Of a DNA stretch of 49,547 nucleotides, positions 1 through 8,309 are shown piece after piece. Source of the stretch: Bradyrhizobium pachyrhizi (GTDB taxonomy: Bacteria > Pseudomonadota > Alphaproteobacteria > Rhizobiales > Xanthobacteraceae). A model generated the notes under the pieces. That model had not been told where the DNA came from, did not search any database, and was given only the letters and a program-made list of their open reading frames with translations. The position numbers were made by a program, and so were the translations under genes. The DNA is taken from assembly GCF_001189245.1 (NCBI RefSeq), contig NZ_LFIQ01000112.1, positions 10,465 through 60,011 of the forward strand, written 5' to 3'. Positions within the stretch are counted from its first letter, which is position 1. Each line of letters opens with the position of its first letter.

Positions 1-136
1 GGCGGCGCAGGGCAGGGCGCAGAGCCTCGAAGCGGCTCAGCGCGCCTCGGCTCAGGATCAGGGGCGAGAGCAGCTCAGGCGCTTCCTGACGCCAGGACAG
101 GGCTATCAATCCTCCAATGTGCAGATGTTCCACTGA
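1..136 (+). CDS. trbJ: TrbJ C-terminus (partial, conjugal transfer)
   Basis: The reading frame is open from base 2 to a TGA at 134-136 and encodes about 44 residues rich in Ala, Gln and Arg, ending in SSNVQMFH. The composition fits the coiled C-terminal tail of TrbJ, the VirB5-like periplasmic or pilus-associated protein of P-type conjugation systems. Identification rests mainly on position: it directly precedes a trbK-like gene and trbL, the order in rhizobial trb clusters. Its stop overlaps the next start (TGATG), so the two are translationally coupled. The 5' part lies outside the window. Confidence 0.75.
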   Translation, partial: AAQGRAQSLEAAQRASAQDQGREQLRRFLTPGQGYQSSNVQMFH

Positions 137-504
137 TGACCGACGTAAAGAGATTCAAGGCGCTGTCGCTGCTTACGACAATCGGCCTAGTGGCCGTCGC
201 CGCCTGTACGATTCAGCTGCGTGGCGGAGACGATTCTCCGCCGGCACCGAAGGCCGAGCAGACGCCCGATGCAACCAACTCCGACCTCGCACAGTGTCGT
301 GATGTCACTCCCGAAGAAACAGCGGGTTACCGCCATTGCCAGCAAGTTTGGGCCGAAAGCCGGCGTCGCTTCTTCGGCAGGAAGGAGGGCGCCGCCTCTT
401 CCGGTCATGATGACTCAGCCAGGTCGATACCTGTCCCAAAGGATCAAAGCCGGATCCCGCAAGGATATCCGCGACCGGCGATACCTAATGCGAGCAAGCC
501 ATGA
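136..504 (+). CDS. trbK: TrbK-like (TrbK-alt type) entry-exclusion lipoprotein
   Basis: This 122-residue protein has an N-terminal lipoprotein signal: a hydrophobic stretch at residues 11-23 followed by AAC near residue 24. After it come a low-complexity Pro/Ala/Asp linker, two further Cys residues and a VWAESRRRFFG motif. That motif and the size match the TrbK-alt proteins found between trbJ and trbL in rhizobia. TrbK of RP4 is an inner-membrane-attached lipoprotein that stops redundant transfer into cells already carrying the element; the same role here is inferred from family and position. The start overlaps the trbJ stop and the stop overlaps the trbL start (ATGA). Confidence 0.8.
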   Translation: MTDVKRFKALSLLTTIGLVAVAACTIQLRGGDDSPPAPKAEQTPDATNSDLAQCRDVTPEETAGYRHCQQVWAESRRRFFGRKEGAASSGHDDSARSIPVPKDQSRIPQGYPRPAIPNASKP

Positions 505-1730
505 CTGGTACAGGGATCATCGACCAATTCCTGGAAACGTTCACGCGTTATATCGACACCGGATTCGGGCTGCTCGGTAGCGACGTCGGGTATCTCGCTG
601 CGACCCTTGCCGCGATCGACATCACCCTTGCTGCGTTGTTTTGGAGTTGGGGGCCGGACGAAGACATCATCGCGCGCCTCGTCAAGAAGACGCTCTTTGT
701 AGGCGTTTTTGCCTATCTCATCGGTAATTGGAACAGTCTGGCACGCATCGTCTTCGAGAGCTTTGCCGGCTTGGGACTGAAAGCATCAGGCGCAAGCCTC
801 TCCGCGGCAGATTTCCTGCGACCGGGAAAGATCGCACAAGTAGGGCTGGACGCCGGCCGACCGCTGCTCGATTCGATCTCCAACCTGATGGGCTACATCA
901 GTTTCTTCGAGAATTTCGTCCAGATCGTCATTCTCCTATTCGCCTGGGTCGTGGTGTTGCTCGCCTTTTTCATTCTGGCGATCCAGCTCTTTGTCACCCT
1001 GATCGAGTTCAAGCTCACGACATTGGCCGGCTTCGTGCTCATTCCCTTTGGCTTGTTTGGCAAGACGGCCTTCGCGGCAGAGCGCGTCCTGGGCAACGTC
1101 ATATCCTCCGGCATCAAAGTCCTGGTCCTGGCCGTCATTGTCGGCATCGGCTCGACCCTGTTCTCGCAGTTTACCTCTGACCTTGCCGGCGGCCAGCCGA
1201 CAATTGAAGACGCGATGACGCTGGTACTCGCGGCGCTCTCCTTGCTGGGCCTCGGCATCTTTGGTCCCGGAATCGCAAATGGCCTGGTGTCCGGCGGGCC
1301 GCAGCTCGGCGCTGGCGCCGCGATTGGCACAGGCCTTGCCGCTGGCGGGGTTGTTGCTGCCGGCGCAGGTATTGCCGCGGGTGGTGCTGGACTCGCTGGC
1401 GGAGCGTTGGCGGGCGCCGCGCGTGGGGGCGGCGCCGTCTTGAGCGGCGCATCCGCCGCCTATCGAAGCGGCGGCCTGGCCGGTGTGGCAGAGGCCGGCA
1501 GCTCGGCTGCCATGAGCCCGTTGCGCCGCGCTGCGGCCGTCCTCAGCGGTGGTGGGCAAGGGGCCGAGCAGGCCGCGAGCACTTCGACCGAAGGGCAGCC
1601 CGATTGGGCGCGGCGCATGAAACGTGCCGAGACCATTCGGCACGGTGCGTCGGCAGCCGGACAGGCGGTGCGCGCAGGCGATCACGGCGGCAGCGGCTCG
1701 TCCGTCGATTTGTCCGAAGGAGAGCGCTGA
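501..1730 (+). CDS. trbL: P-type conjugative transfer protein TrbL
   Basis: This 409-residue polytopic inner-membrane protein is a TrbL/VirB6 homologue, part of the channel of the conjugative secretion system. Several hydrophobic segments occupy roughly residues 25-300 (for example around 145-185 and 200-225). A very Gly/Ala-rich stretch follows (about 250-320), and then a hydrophilic tail with Arg and Ser. The Gly/Ala-rich region after the membrane core is typical of TrbL. The ATG overlaps the stop of the preceding lipoprotein gene. The 100 bases between its stop and trbF contain no convincing gene. Confidence 0.93.
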   Translation: MTGTGIIDQFLETFTRYIDTGFGLLGSDVGYLAATLAAIDITLAALFWSWGPDEDIIARLVKKTLFVGVFAYLIGNWNSLARIVFESFAGLGLKASGASLSAADFLRPGKIAQVGLDAGRPLLDSISNLMGYISFFENFVQIVILLFAWVVVLLAFFILAIQLFVTLIEFKLTTLAGFVLIPFGLFGKTAFAAERVLGNVISSGIKVLVLAVIVGIGSTLFSQFTSDLAGGQPTIEDAMTLVLAALSLLGLGIFGPGIANGLVSGGPQLGAGAAIGTGLAAGGVVAAGAGIAAGGAGLAGGALAGAARGGGAVLSGASAAYRSGGLAGVAEAGSSAAMSPLRRAAAVLSGGGQGAEQAASTSTEGQPDWARRMKRAETIRHGASAAGQAVRAGDHGGSGSSVDLSEGER

Positions 1731-1830
1731 TACGCCGCCAATGCGCGTTCGTCGCTCGCCGTGGGCGGCGCCTCAAATTCAGACGCCGCCCGACTTTACA
1801 CCGATCACTTGATCTCAGGGGCAATCATAG

Positions 1831-2514
1831 ATGTTCAAACGACCTTCCGTTCACTACGGGCGCATGCCCGAGCCCATCACGCCTTACCAAAAGGCAGCGC
1901 AGGTTTGGGACGAACGCATTGGATCTGCCCGCGTGCAGGCCAGGAACTGGCGCTTGATGGCGTTCGGCTGCTTGATGTTATCAGTTGGTCTCGCAGGTAG
2001 CCTTGTTTGGCAATCGAGCCAGGGCTCGATCACGCCCTGGGTGGTCGAAGTCGATCATCTCGGCCAGGCCCAAAGGGTTGCGCCGGCCAACATCGACTAT
2101 CAACCCACTGATGCGCAGATCGCCTACCATCTGGCGCGCTTTATCGAGGATGTCAGAGGTCTGCCGGCCGACGGCATCGTTCTGCGCCAAAACTGGCTCC
2201 GCGCCTATGATTTTACAACCGATCGCGGCGCCGCTGCGCTCAACGACTACGCGCGCAACAATGATCCCTTTGCCAAACTTGGTAAGGCGCAAATCTCCGT
2301 CGACGTCTCAAGCGTCATTCGCGCGTCGTCGGAAAGCTTTCGCGTCGCTTGGACCCAGCGCGTCTACGACAATGGCTCGCTGAGCTCGACTGAGCGCTGG
2401 ACTGCAATTCTCTCGATCGTGATCGAGACACCCCGCGATGCCGAACGCCTGCGCAAGAATCCCCTTGGCGTCTACGTCCGCGCCATCAACTGGTCAAAGG
2501 AGTTGAGTCAGTGA
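1831..2514 (+). CDS. trbF: Conjugal transfer protein TrbF (VirB8-like)
   Basis: This 227-residue protein has a short cytoplasmic N-terminus beginning MFKRPSVHYG, one membrane helix at about residues 30-50 and a periplasmic domain. That is the architecture of the VirB8/TrbF bitopic scaffold protein that helps assemble the type IV secretion channel. The conserved N-terminal PYQKAAQVWDERIG stretch and the aromatic-rich NWSKEL end are typical of TrbF. It sits between trbL and trbG as in rhizobial elements, and its TGA overlaps the GTG start of trbG. Confidence 0.93.
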   Translation: MFKRPSVHYGRMPEPITPYQKAAQVWDERIGSARVQARNWRLMAFGCLMLSVGLAGSLVWQSSQGSITPWVVEVDHLGQAQRVAPANIDYQPTDAQIAYHLARFIEDVRGLPADGIVLRQNWLRAYDFTTDRGAAALNDYARNNDPFAKLGKAQISVDVSSVIRASSESFRVAWTQRVYDNGSLSSTERWTAILSIVIETPRDAERLRKNPLGVYVRAINWSKELSQ

Positions 2515-3542
2515 CCAAGACGATGTCTGACGTTCATTCGAAACGCTCCCTCCAGCAAAGCGGGTCCAATTTGGCATGGTCCGGGCCCGTGGCCGCGAAG
2601 CTGGCATTTCTGTCAGCGCTTCTGCTTTCGTCCACGCTCGGCGGATGTGCGACCTACATTCCGCCGGAGATCAGCTATGACGCTCGAGTCCCTCCGCTGC
2701 CGGCGGTTCCGACGGCTCTGGACGACAGGTCGCGGCCGCTTCACGTTCCGCCGCCCTGGAAGCCAGCTCTCGGCGGCAAGTCGGGAGGAAAGGAAGAGCC
2801 TGAACCCGTGAGCCGGATCGAGACGGCAAACAGCGCAGCCCGGGTTGAACCGCGCAAGCGGGGGTATTTCAACGCATCTCAGATCTACGCCTACAGCCCG
2901 GGTGCCCTCTATCAGATTTATGCCGCACCTGGGCAGATCACGGATATCGCACTCGAGGAAGGAGAGCAGTTGACGGGATCGGGGCCGATCGCGGCCGGAG
3001 ATACCGTACGATGGGTCGTGGGCGATACCGAGAGCGGGAGCGGGGACACCCGGCGCGTCCATATCCTGGTCAAGCCGACCCGCGCTTCGATCGAGACCAA
3101 TCTTGTCGTCAATACTGACCGGCGCACGTACCTGATTGAGCTCCGCTCCCGCGAACGGCCATACATGCCATCCGTTGCTTGGTACTATCCTGAAGCGGTA
3201 CGCGAACGGTCACGTTCAGCTGCTCTGAAACCCGTTCTTCCGGATCCGGCTCAGCGTATCTCCCGGTACGCCATCGAAGGAGACAGTCCTCCCTGGCGGC
3301 CGCTCGCCGCATATGACGATGGCCGCAAGGTCTATGTCGAATTCCCGCAAGGCATCGTGCAGGGCGAGATGCCTCCGCTCTTCGTCATCGGTCCGGACGG
3401 CAAGACTGAACTCGTCAACTATCGCACTTACGGCAACGTATTGATCGTCGATCGGCTGTTTGCTGCCGCCGAACTGCGGCTTGGCGGCGAGCACCAGCAG
3501 AAGGTCCGTATTGTCAGGACCGACGGGAGGCCGTCGACATGA
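2511..3542 (+). CDS. trbG: P-type conjugative transfer protein TrbG (VirB9-like)
   Basis: This 343-residue TrbG/VirB9-family protein forms the outer-membrane-associated ring of the secretion channel together with TrbI. A signal-like hydrophobic stretch at about residues 28-43 ends in LGGC, a plausible lipobox with Cys near residue 46. The C-terminal two thirds carry the VirB9-type beta domain. The GTG start at 2511 overlaps the trbF stop; an in-frame ATG 12 bases later (2523) is the alternative start. The stop overlaps the trbI start (ATGA), so trbF-trbG-trbI are translationally coupled. Confidence 0.93.
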   Translation: MTKTMSDVHSKRSLQQSGSNLAWSGPVAAKLAFLSALLLSSTLGGCATYIPPEISYDARVPPLPAVPTALDDRSRPLHVPPPWKPALGGKSGGKEEPEPVSRIETANSAARVEPRKRGYFNASQIYAYSPGALYQIYAAPGQITDIALEEGEQLTGSGPIAAGDTVRWVVGDTESGSGDTRRVHILVKPTRASIETNLVVNTDRRTYLIELRSRERPYMPSVAWYYPEAVRERSRSAALKPVLPDPAQRISRYAIEGDSPPWRPLAAYDDGRKVYVEFPQGIVQGEMPPLFVIGPDGKTELVNYRTYGNVLIVDRLFAAAELRLGGEHQQKVRIVRTDGRPST

Positions 3543-4744
3543 ACACCCGGAATGGAAACGATCAGGAACAGGCGGCTTCGCCTGAGACACAAGAGGATCA
3601 GTCCGGGAGCTTCCGCTTGAGAGCGGAGCACCCGCGCGTGACACGCTTGTCACGGAAAGTACTGGCAGGAGGGAGCGCGGTCGCTCTGCTTGTCATCAGC
3701 GGAGCCGTGTTGTGGTCGCTGCAGAAGACTCGCCCTCGAGACCAGGCGGCCGATGAGCTTTACAGTACCGACCATCACAATGTCGCCGACGGTATTACGG
3801 CGCTGCCGAAGGACTATGCTGGCGTTCCACGCCAGCCAATCCCCCAACTGGGTCCGCCGCTTCCTGGGGACCTCGGCCGGCCGATCCTTGCAGCCCAAGG
3901 CCAGTCGCCGACGATCGGCGCTGATCCGGAACAGCAACGCCGGGATCAAGAGACCGAAGCAGCCCGCATCAGCCATCTGTTTGCTTCGACCACTGGGAGA
4001 GAAGCGCGTGAGCCCACGGCTGCTGGGGGCGATCGCATCGCACAACAAAGCCCGACCGGTACCAATGACGACGGATTTGCACAGAACGGTCAGGACCGCA
4101 AGCTTGCCTTCGTGAATGCCTCTGTGGACCGTCGCACGGTCAGCCCTGATCGCGTCACTAGGCCTGCTTCACCATATGTCGTGCAGGCTGGGACGGTTAT
4201 TCCGGGAGCCCTGATCACCGGAATCAGATCGGACCTGCCAGGCCAAATTACGGCGCAGGTGACCGAGAACATTTTTGACACGCCGACTGGCCGGTTTCTG
4301 CTTGTGCCCCAGGGGGCGCGTCTGATCGGTATCTACGATAGCCAGGTCACTTTCGGCCAGTCCCGCGTCCTGCTCGTCTGGACCCGGCTGATCATGCCGA
4401 ACGGACGTTCTATCGTTCTCGAGCGGCAGCCTGGCGCTGACACTGCCGGGTATGCGGGCCTCGAAGATCAGGTCGACAATCACTGGGGTGAGTTATTCAA
4501 GGCCGCTGTGCTGTCGACGTTTCTAGCTATCGGGACAGAGCTGGGTGCTGGCTCGGACACTAGCAGCAACGACAGCGCAATTATCCAGGCATTGCGTCAT
4601 GGCGCCTCGGACTCACTAAACCAGACCGGACAACAGGTAGTTCGTCGCAGTCTCAACATCCAGCCGACGCTGACAATCCGCCCGGGGTTCCCCGTTCGCG
4701 TCATCGTCAATCGTGATCTCGTTCTTGAGCCGTACAGAGGATGA
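3539..4744 (+). CDS. trbI: Conjugal transfer protein TrbI (VirB10-like)
   Basis: This 401-residue TrbI/VirB10 protein spans the envelope and links inner- and outer-membrane parts of the secretion channel. It has a cytoplasmic N-terminus, one membrane helix at about residues 42-60, a Pro/Gln-rich periplasmic linker and a conserved C-terminal beta-barrel domain. That domain contains GTVIPGALITGIRSDLPGQ and a VPQGARLIGIYDS stretch typical of the family. The start overlaps the trbG stop. It is the last standard trb gene in this cluster; a DUF2274 gene follows after 7 bases. Confidence 0.95.
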   Translation: MNTRNGNDQEQAASPETQEDQSGSFRLRAEHPRVTRLSRKVLAGGSAVALLVISGAVLWSLQKTRPRDQAADELYSTDHHNVADGITALPKDYAGVPRQPIPQLGPPLPGDLGRPILAAQGQSPTIGADPEQQRRDQETEAARISHLFASTTGREAREPTAAGGDRIAQQSPTGTNDDGFAQNGQDRKLAFVNASVDRRTVSPDRVTRPASPYVVQAGTVIPGALITGIRSDLPGQITAQVTENIFDTPTGRFLLVPQGARLIGIYDSQVTFGQSRVLLVWTRLIMPNGRSIVLERQPGADTAGYAGLEDQVDNHWGELFKAAVLSTFLAIGTELGAGSDTSSNDSAIIQALRHGASDSLNQTGQQVVRRSLNIQPTLTIRPGFPVRVIVNRDLVLEPYRG

Positions 4745-4751
4745 CTGCCAG

Positions 4752-4994
4752 ATGGCAAAGCTGAAAATCGCAGCGCTTCAGGACGACAAACCCGTAAAGG
4801 TGAACACCGAGCTGCCCGCGGCGGTTCATAGAGATCTCGTCGCTTACGCTGAGGCGTTGGCACAACAGACAGGTCAAACCGTAGATCCTGGAAAGCTGAT
4901 CGCGCCTATGCTCGCGCGATTCATGGCTACCGATAGAGGATTCACAAAATTCCGACGCAGTCATTTGCCGAAAGTCAATGAAGCCGATGGATAG
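4752..4994 (+). CDS. DUF2274 domain small protein, trb-associated
   Basis: This 80-residue hydrophilic protein begins MAKLKIAALQDDKPVKV and contains LPAAVHRDLVAYAEALAQ and a PGKLIAPMLARFMATDR motif. These match DUF2274 proteins that habitually follow trbI in alphaproteobacterial elements. The ELPAAVHRDL segment resembles the ribbon-helix-helix style of small DNA-binding proteins, so a regulatory role is possible but unproven. An upstream in-frame start at 4713 exists inside trbI; the ATG at 4752, 7 bases after the trbI stop, fits the family start better. The last 34 bases overlap the 3' end of the convergent lysR gene. Confidence 0.85.
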   Translation: MAKLKIAALQDDKPVKVNTELPAAVHRDLVAYAEALAQQTGQTVDPGKLIAPMLARFMATDRGFTKFRRSHLPKVNEADG

Positions 4995-5917
4995 CGCTCA
5001 CCCAAGACCTTGAGAAAGCTCCCCAGTGCCGGATTTACGTTGTCTCGGCGCCACTGTGCAAGAAAGCTGATGCGACTGGGTCCAACTTCGTCCTGCAATT
5101 GGCGATCGACCAAGCCAGCAATGTTTGCTCCGATGTCAGATTCAAGTGTCAGCGACATGCCGAAGCCCATGCTCGTAAGAGCTTTCAAGATTCCTCCACT
5201 GACATCATGCTTTTGAATCGTCGGGCGGTCTTCAGGACGAAGTAGCTTGGACACGAGCAGATTTTCCACCTCAGGTCCGGGATCATGCTTGGTTAATAGA
5301 ATTGTCTCCTTGCGCAGATCCGTCCAATACACCACCTCCTGCGCGGAGAATGCGTGATGCTCAGGAAACGAGATTAGAATGCGTTCATTCCACAGCGTGA
5401 GGTTATTGCAATCCGCAAGCTGAAGTCGCCCAGGGCTGATGGCGACGTCAATTGTTCCGTTTCGAACTGCGTTCGCTAGATGGATGCGCGAGCGCTCCAC
5501 GATTCCCAAGTCGAGGAGTGGAAAGCGTTCCTTGAAATCCGCGAGAGTGGCGCGCAGGTTCCCCGCGGAGATTGACGTACAAAAACCTATCGAAAGACGA
5601 CCGGCCTCGCCGCCACCAATTGACCGTCCAGTCTCGACAAGCGAATCAAGCTGCTCCAAGATCAGTCGTGCAATCCTAAGAACTCCTCGCCCCGCTAGCG
5701 TGGGCTTTACTCCCCCGCTTGAGCGTTCGAATAAGGTGGTTCCAACGAGATGTTCAAGCTGGCCGATCGAGCGACTAAGCGAGGAATGCCCAACCGAAAG
5801 CAATTCCGCTGCTCGGCGGAGGCTTCCGCAATCGGAAGCAACGACTGCAAATCGAAGATGCTGTAGATCAATCGCGAATGTTCGACGTTGGCTAGGCATA
5901 TTATCAGGTTCACTCAT
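4961..5917 (-). CDS. LysR family transcriptional regulator
   Basis: This 318-residue protein has a winged helix-turn-helix at about residues 17-75 (containing GSLRRAAELLSVGHSSLSRSIGQLE) and a LysR substrate-binding domain of about 200 residues, the full family length. It lies between the end of the trb operon and luxI, on the opposite strand, and overlaps the DUF2274 gene tail to tail by 34 bases. That position suggests a role in control of transfer or of linked genes; the target and inducer cannot be read. The start could also be the Met at residue 7 (5899). Confidence 0.88.
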   Translation of the reverse strand: MSEPDNMPSQRRTFAIDLQHLRFAVVASDCGSLRRAAELLSVGHSSLSRSIGQLEHLVGTTLFERSSGGVKPTLAGRGVLRIARLILEQLDSLVETGRSIGGGEAGRLSIGFCTSISAGNLRATLADFKERFPLLDLGIVERSRIHLANAVRNGTIDVAISPGRLQLADCNNLTLWNERILISFPEHHAFSAQEVVYWTDLRKETILLTKHDPGPEVENLLVSKLLRPEDRPTIQKHDVSGGILKALTSMGFGMSLTLESDIGANIAGLVDRQLQDEVGPSRISFLAQWRRDNVNPALGSFLKVLGERYPSASLTFGK

Positions 5918-6005
5918 CTCTATAGCTCGTCAGCGGCATACAGAATGCGTGGGCTCTGCCTCGGCCGAGCCCAGCTTCCACGCTTCCGGATAATGTTGGG
6001 ACGTC

Positions 6006-6638
6006 TTAGGCGGCTGTAGACATCACCGGCGCCCACAGAACCGGTCCGTTCAGCCCGCCTGCAGTTCGCAGTCTGATAAGGACTTCAATCGAAGTCTCGA
6101 GGTAGCCGCAAACAGCCGAAGTTTTTCCAATATCGTGGACATTTCCAATGCGGCGCAAAGGCCAGCCCGCGCGCCTGAGAATCCTTTCCATACGAACGTC
6201 AGTCACCGTGACTATGTCCGTAAGCCGCCGAGAGAGTCCAAACTCCACCATTCCGGCAAATAGTTCGTATGTAGCGCGAGCAATTCCATGCTGTCCCTTT
6301 GGGGCGTCAGGTGGCACATCGGTGGCGAATCGACTGCTCTCCCAAATATGCGGACTTGACGGTGCCGGCTGGTTTGCAAGAAGCACCGGAAAGACCTCTC
6401 GCAACATCGTCGGACCAAGGGTTGGAAGTAGGCGCACAGTACCCTGTACGCCGCCCTCTTCAGAGATCTGCGTCAGATAAGCCGGATGTAGTGAATCGAA
6501 CTCGTCGATTTCCAATTCGCCACTGATGTGAACGTCCCATTCCATCCGTGTCTTAAACACACGAAAGCGTAGCTGATGCATCTCAATCAGCAAGTTTGTA
6601 AAGTCGCCGTAACAAGGCTGCGTGATAAGCTGAATCAT
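6006..6638 (-). CDS. traI: LuxI-family acyl-homoserine-lactone synthase
   Basis: This 210-residue autoinducer synthase makes an N-acyl-homoserine lactone from S-adenosylmethionine and an acyl carrier. Counting from the Met at 6638, the invariant LuxI residues fall at their textbook numbers: Arg24, Phe28, Trp34, Asp45, Asp48, Arg69, Glu100 and Arg103. That supports this start over the in-frame one at 6698, as does a GAGGGA ribosome-binding site 4 bases upstream. It lies 84 bases downstream of luxR on the same strand, probably co-transcribed. Next to trb it most likely controls conjugation by cell density, as traI does on Ti plasmids and symbiosis islands. The acyl chain it makes is unknown. 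Confidence 0.92.
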   Translation of the reverse strand: MIQLITQPCYGDFTNLLIEMHQLRFRVFKTRMEWDVHISGELEIDEFDSLHPAYLTQISEEGGVQGTVRLLPTLGPTMLREVFPVLLANQPAPSSPHIWESSRFATDVPPDAPKGQHGIARATYELFAGMVEFGLSRRLTDIVTVTDVRMERILRRAGWPLRRIGNVHDIGKTSAVCGYLETSIEVLIRLRTAGGLNGPVLWAPVMSTAA

Positions 6639-6642
6639 GAAG

Positions 6643-6648
6643 TCCCTC
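6643..6648 (-). promoter_or_regulatory. Ribosome-binding site deciding the luxI start
   Basis: The - strand reads GAGGGA four bases before the ATG at 6638. No comparable site precedes the longer in-frame start at 6698. Together with the residue numbering of the conserved LuxI positions this fixes the start. Confidence 0.6.
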
Positions 6649-6722
6649 GATGGTTGTGGTGAGAACCAAATGGAGGGAAGTGGCGAGGACTGCATCACCT
6701 GTAGTTATGGGGGTAGCTTGTC

Positions 6723-7451
6723 CTAATTCTGCTGCTCTTTCTTTGCAGTCGCCAAGAGGATCGCCGCTTGCACAACCGTTCGAACACCCAGCTTTCTCTT
6801 CGCGCTATCCAAGTAGGAGGCGGCCGTATAGCGCGATATACCGAGAATTCGTCCGATCTCCCAGCTGCTCTTCCCTAGCGAAGCCCATTCCAGGCATTCG
6901 ACTTCACGGGCTGATAGAGGCAATTTGCCGCCGCCTGGTTCCCTCGTCAGCTTGCGACGGGCATGAGCATGAAAGTACAGCGCCAATAGTTGGAGCACGC
7001 GTGCATTGGACGTAACATAGCTCTCGAACGGAGGACTTCGATGGTCGGACGCGAAGGTTAGGGCCGCGAGCGGACCGTGGCCATCATGAATAGGAACGGT
7101 AAAACCGAATCGGATGCCGAATCGCGAAGCTTCATCGAGCAGTTGGTGTTGCGCCGATGAGCGGGGTCGCACATCTAAGTCAGCCCCCCACCTAAATGGC
7201 TCAGGACTTTGGAGCGCTTCTACGATTACCGGATCGATCCGTTGATAGCGGTTCTGAAGATAATGAGAAGTCCACTCTAGGGGATATGTAGAAATCAAAG
7301 TAGGCTTGCTGGCTCCGTTCCGCGGAAGAGCAAGATATGCAAAACTAGAGAGGTCCAACGCCGCAGCGGCGGCGGTGATTGCCTCGCGAAGGTCTGCGGA
7401 GTCCTGAGCCGTCGAAAGTAGATCAATGAAATTTTGAAAGATTCGGTGCAT
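6723..7451 (-). CDS. traR: LuxR-family quorum-sensing regulator (TraR-like)
   Basis: This 242-residue protein has an N-terminal autoinducer-binding domain (about 15-160) and a C-terminal LuxR helix-turn-helix (about 176-235, LSAREVECLEWASLGKSSWE). The ligand-pocket residues of TraR are all present with a constant offset of three: Trp60, Tyr64, Asp73, Pro74, Trp88 and Gly116. This is the expected receptor for the LuxI product made by the next gene. A transposase relic begins about 20 bases upstream of its start, so its native promoter may have been displaced. I found no clear lux or tra box in the luxR-luxI gap or upstream. Confidence 0.92.
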   Translation of the reverse strand: MHRIFQNFIDLLSTAQDSADLREAITAAAAALDLSSFAYLALPRNGASKPTLISTYPLEWTSHYLQNRYQRIDPVIVEALQSPEPFRWGADLDVRPRSSAQHQLLDEASRFGIRFGFTVPIHDGHGPLAALTFASDHRSPPFESYVTSNARVLQLLALYFHAHARRKLTREPGGGKLPLSAREVECLEWASLGKSSWEIGRILGISRYTAASYLDSAKRKLGVRTVVQAAILLATAKKEQQN

Positions 7452-7469
7452 AAGGTTCTCTCAGCACAC

Positions 7470-7680
7470 TAAACACGGGGACTGAGGCGCAGCGAACTTT
7501 GGCGATGGCGAGGTAGAGTCCGGCCATGCAGGTGGCCGCGAGCTTCTCGTAGCGTGCGGCGATACGTCGTCATACAAGCGCGCGTAAGGAATGTGGCTTC
7601 GACGACCTTGGTGCGCCAGTCGTAGAGCGTCCGTAGAGCGTTCCCAGCGCCGGTCGTGCGGGCGACGTTGATGTCCTCCA
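7470..7680 (-). pseudogene. IS5-like transposase C-terminal relic, frameshifted
   Basis: On the - strand, one frame reads ARYEKLAATCMAGLYLAIA near 7561-7502, which resembles the conserved C-terminal end of IS5-family (IS427-group) DDE transposases (typically R-x-A-T-R-Y-x-K-L-A followed by a hydrophobic stretch). The preceding sequence (DWR...VVEATF) continues the resemblance only in another frame, so the gene is frameshifted and truncated. No terminal inverted repeats were recognised. It sits directly upstream of luxR, at the border between the conjugative genes and the catabolic genes. The IS family assignment is by eye. Confidence 0.5.
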
Positions 7681-7964
7681 ACTAAGATGTCCATTGCGCA
7701 AGAGTCGCCCTTTGAAAATCGCTCTAACGAGCAATCAGTTGAAACGAGGGGGAAGGATACTTGCCGACTAGACAATTGTTGTTATTCACTAGTGACTAGC
7801 ACTTGATTGAAACTTTGACTGCCCCCGAAGGATGATGCCATCGCGTCTCATTCGAACTCCGGTTCTTTGAGGCCGGTGCTGAGGGTCCCCCAATTCGGGA
7901 ACGGGTGTATTGACTTGGGGTAGCGGTGGCGCAGATACCTTCAAGATCAACGACACGGCAGATC

Positions 7965-7987
7965 AGACATGCATGTGTGGAGGCGGC
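7965..7987 (-). repeat. 23-bp repeat found downstream of two amidase genes (copy 1)
   Basis: On the + strand the sequence is AGACATGCATGTGTGGAGG plus CGGC. The same 23 bases occur in reverse complement at 27866-27888, and similarity continues imperfectly for about 25 more bases (to about 8015 here and 27841 there). Each copy lies beyond the 3' end of an amidase gene in the same orientation relative to it. In transcript sense the longer element contains GGAGG and CCTCC arms able to form a hairpin; this copy pairs less well than the other. Confidence 0.6.
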
Positions 7988-8089
7988 TAATAGTAGCGAC
8001 CCTCCCCCTCCTTGGTCATCCAGGACATCAACACCGGCGGAGTGAACGACTTCGTTAACTTCGCGGGGACATAGCTGCATCCAGAAAAC

Positions 8090-8118
8090 AAGAAGGCCGC
8101 CTTTGAGGCGACCTTCTT
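8090..8118 (-). terminator. Probable intrinsic terminator downstream of amidase 1
   Basis: The arms AAGAAGGCCGCC and GGCGACCTTCTT form a 12-bp stem with one mismatch and a five-base loop. Reading the - strand, the stem is followed by GTTTTC, the modest U-tract expected for a terminator. It is about 190 bases beyond the stop of amidase 1. Confidence 0.5.
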
Positions 8119-8309
8119 CCGCGTGTGATGTCAACGCGCGCCCGCGTCCCAGCATGCGTAGGACTAACGATGAGGAGGTGGCGACCGTGGCGCTAGGGGC
8201 GGTGCCTATCTCGGTTGGACTAATCGTTGGTCTGAGCCGTTTTGTGGCGTTCTAATAAGAATGCACGTTCCCAAAGGCGTGGAGTGCCGGGAGGCTGAGC
8301 AACCATCAG

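Larger units (their letters stand above)
7681..8309. other. Gene-poor junction region
   Basis: No convincing protein gene is seen here. A 119-codon open frame on the - strand (7796-8155) has biased composition and no family features. The stretch holds a hairpin-terminator candidate (8090-8118) and a 23-bp sequence (7965-7987) repeated in inverted orientation at 27866-27888. It is likely intergenic debris between the transposase relic and amidase 1. Confidence 0.5.

Noticed and set aside
936..1685. A 249-codon frame antisense to trbL
   Set aside because: Shadow of the Gly/Ala-rich trbL coding sequence; its composition mirrors the codon pattern of the real gene.
6639..6722. A possible lux/tra box in the luxR-luxI gap
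   Set aside because: No 18-20 bp dyad resembling a known lux or tra box could be found by eye.
7796..8155. A 119-codon open frame on the - strand near amidase 1
   Set aside because: It covers a terminator hairpin and a repeated non-coding element, has no ribosome-binding site and no family features.
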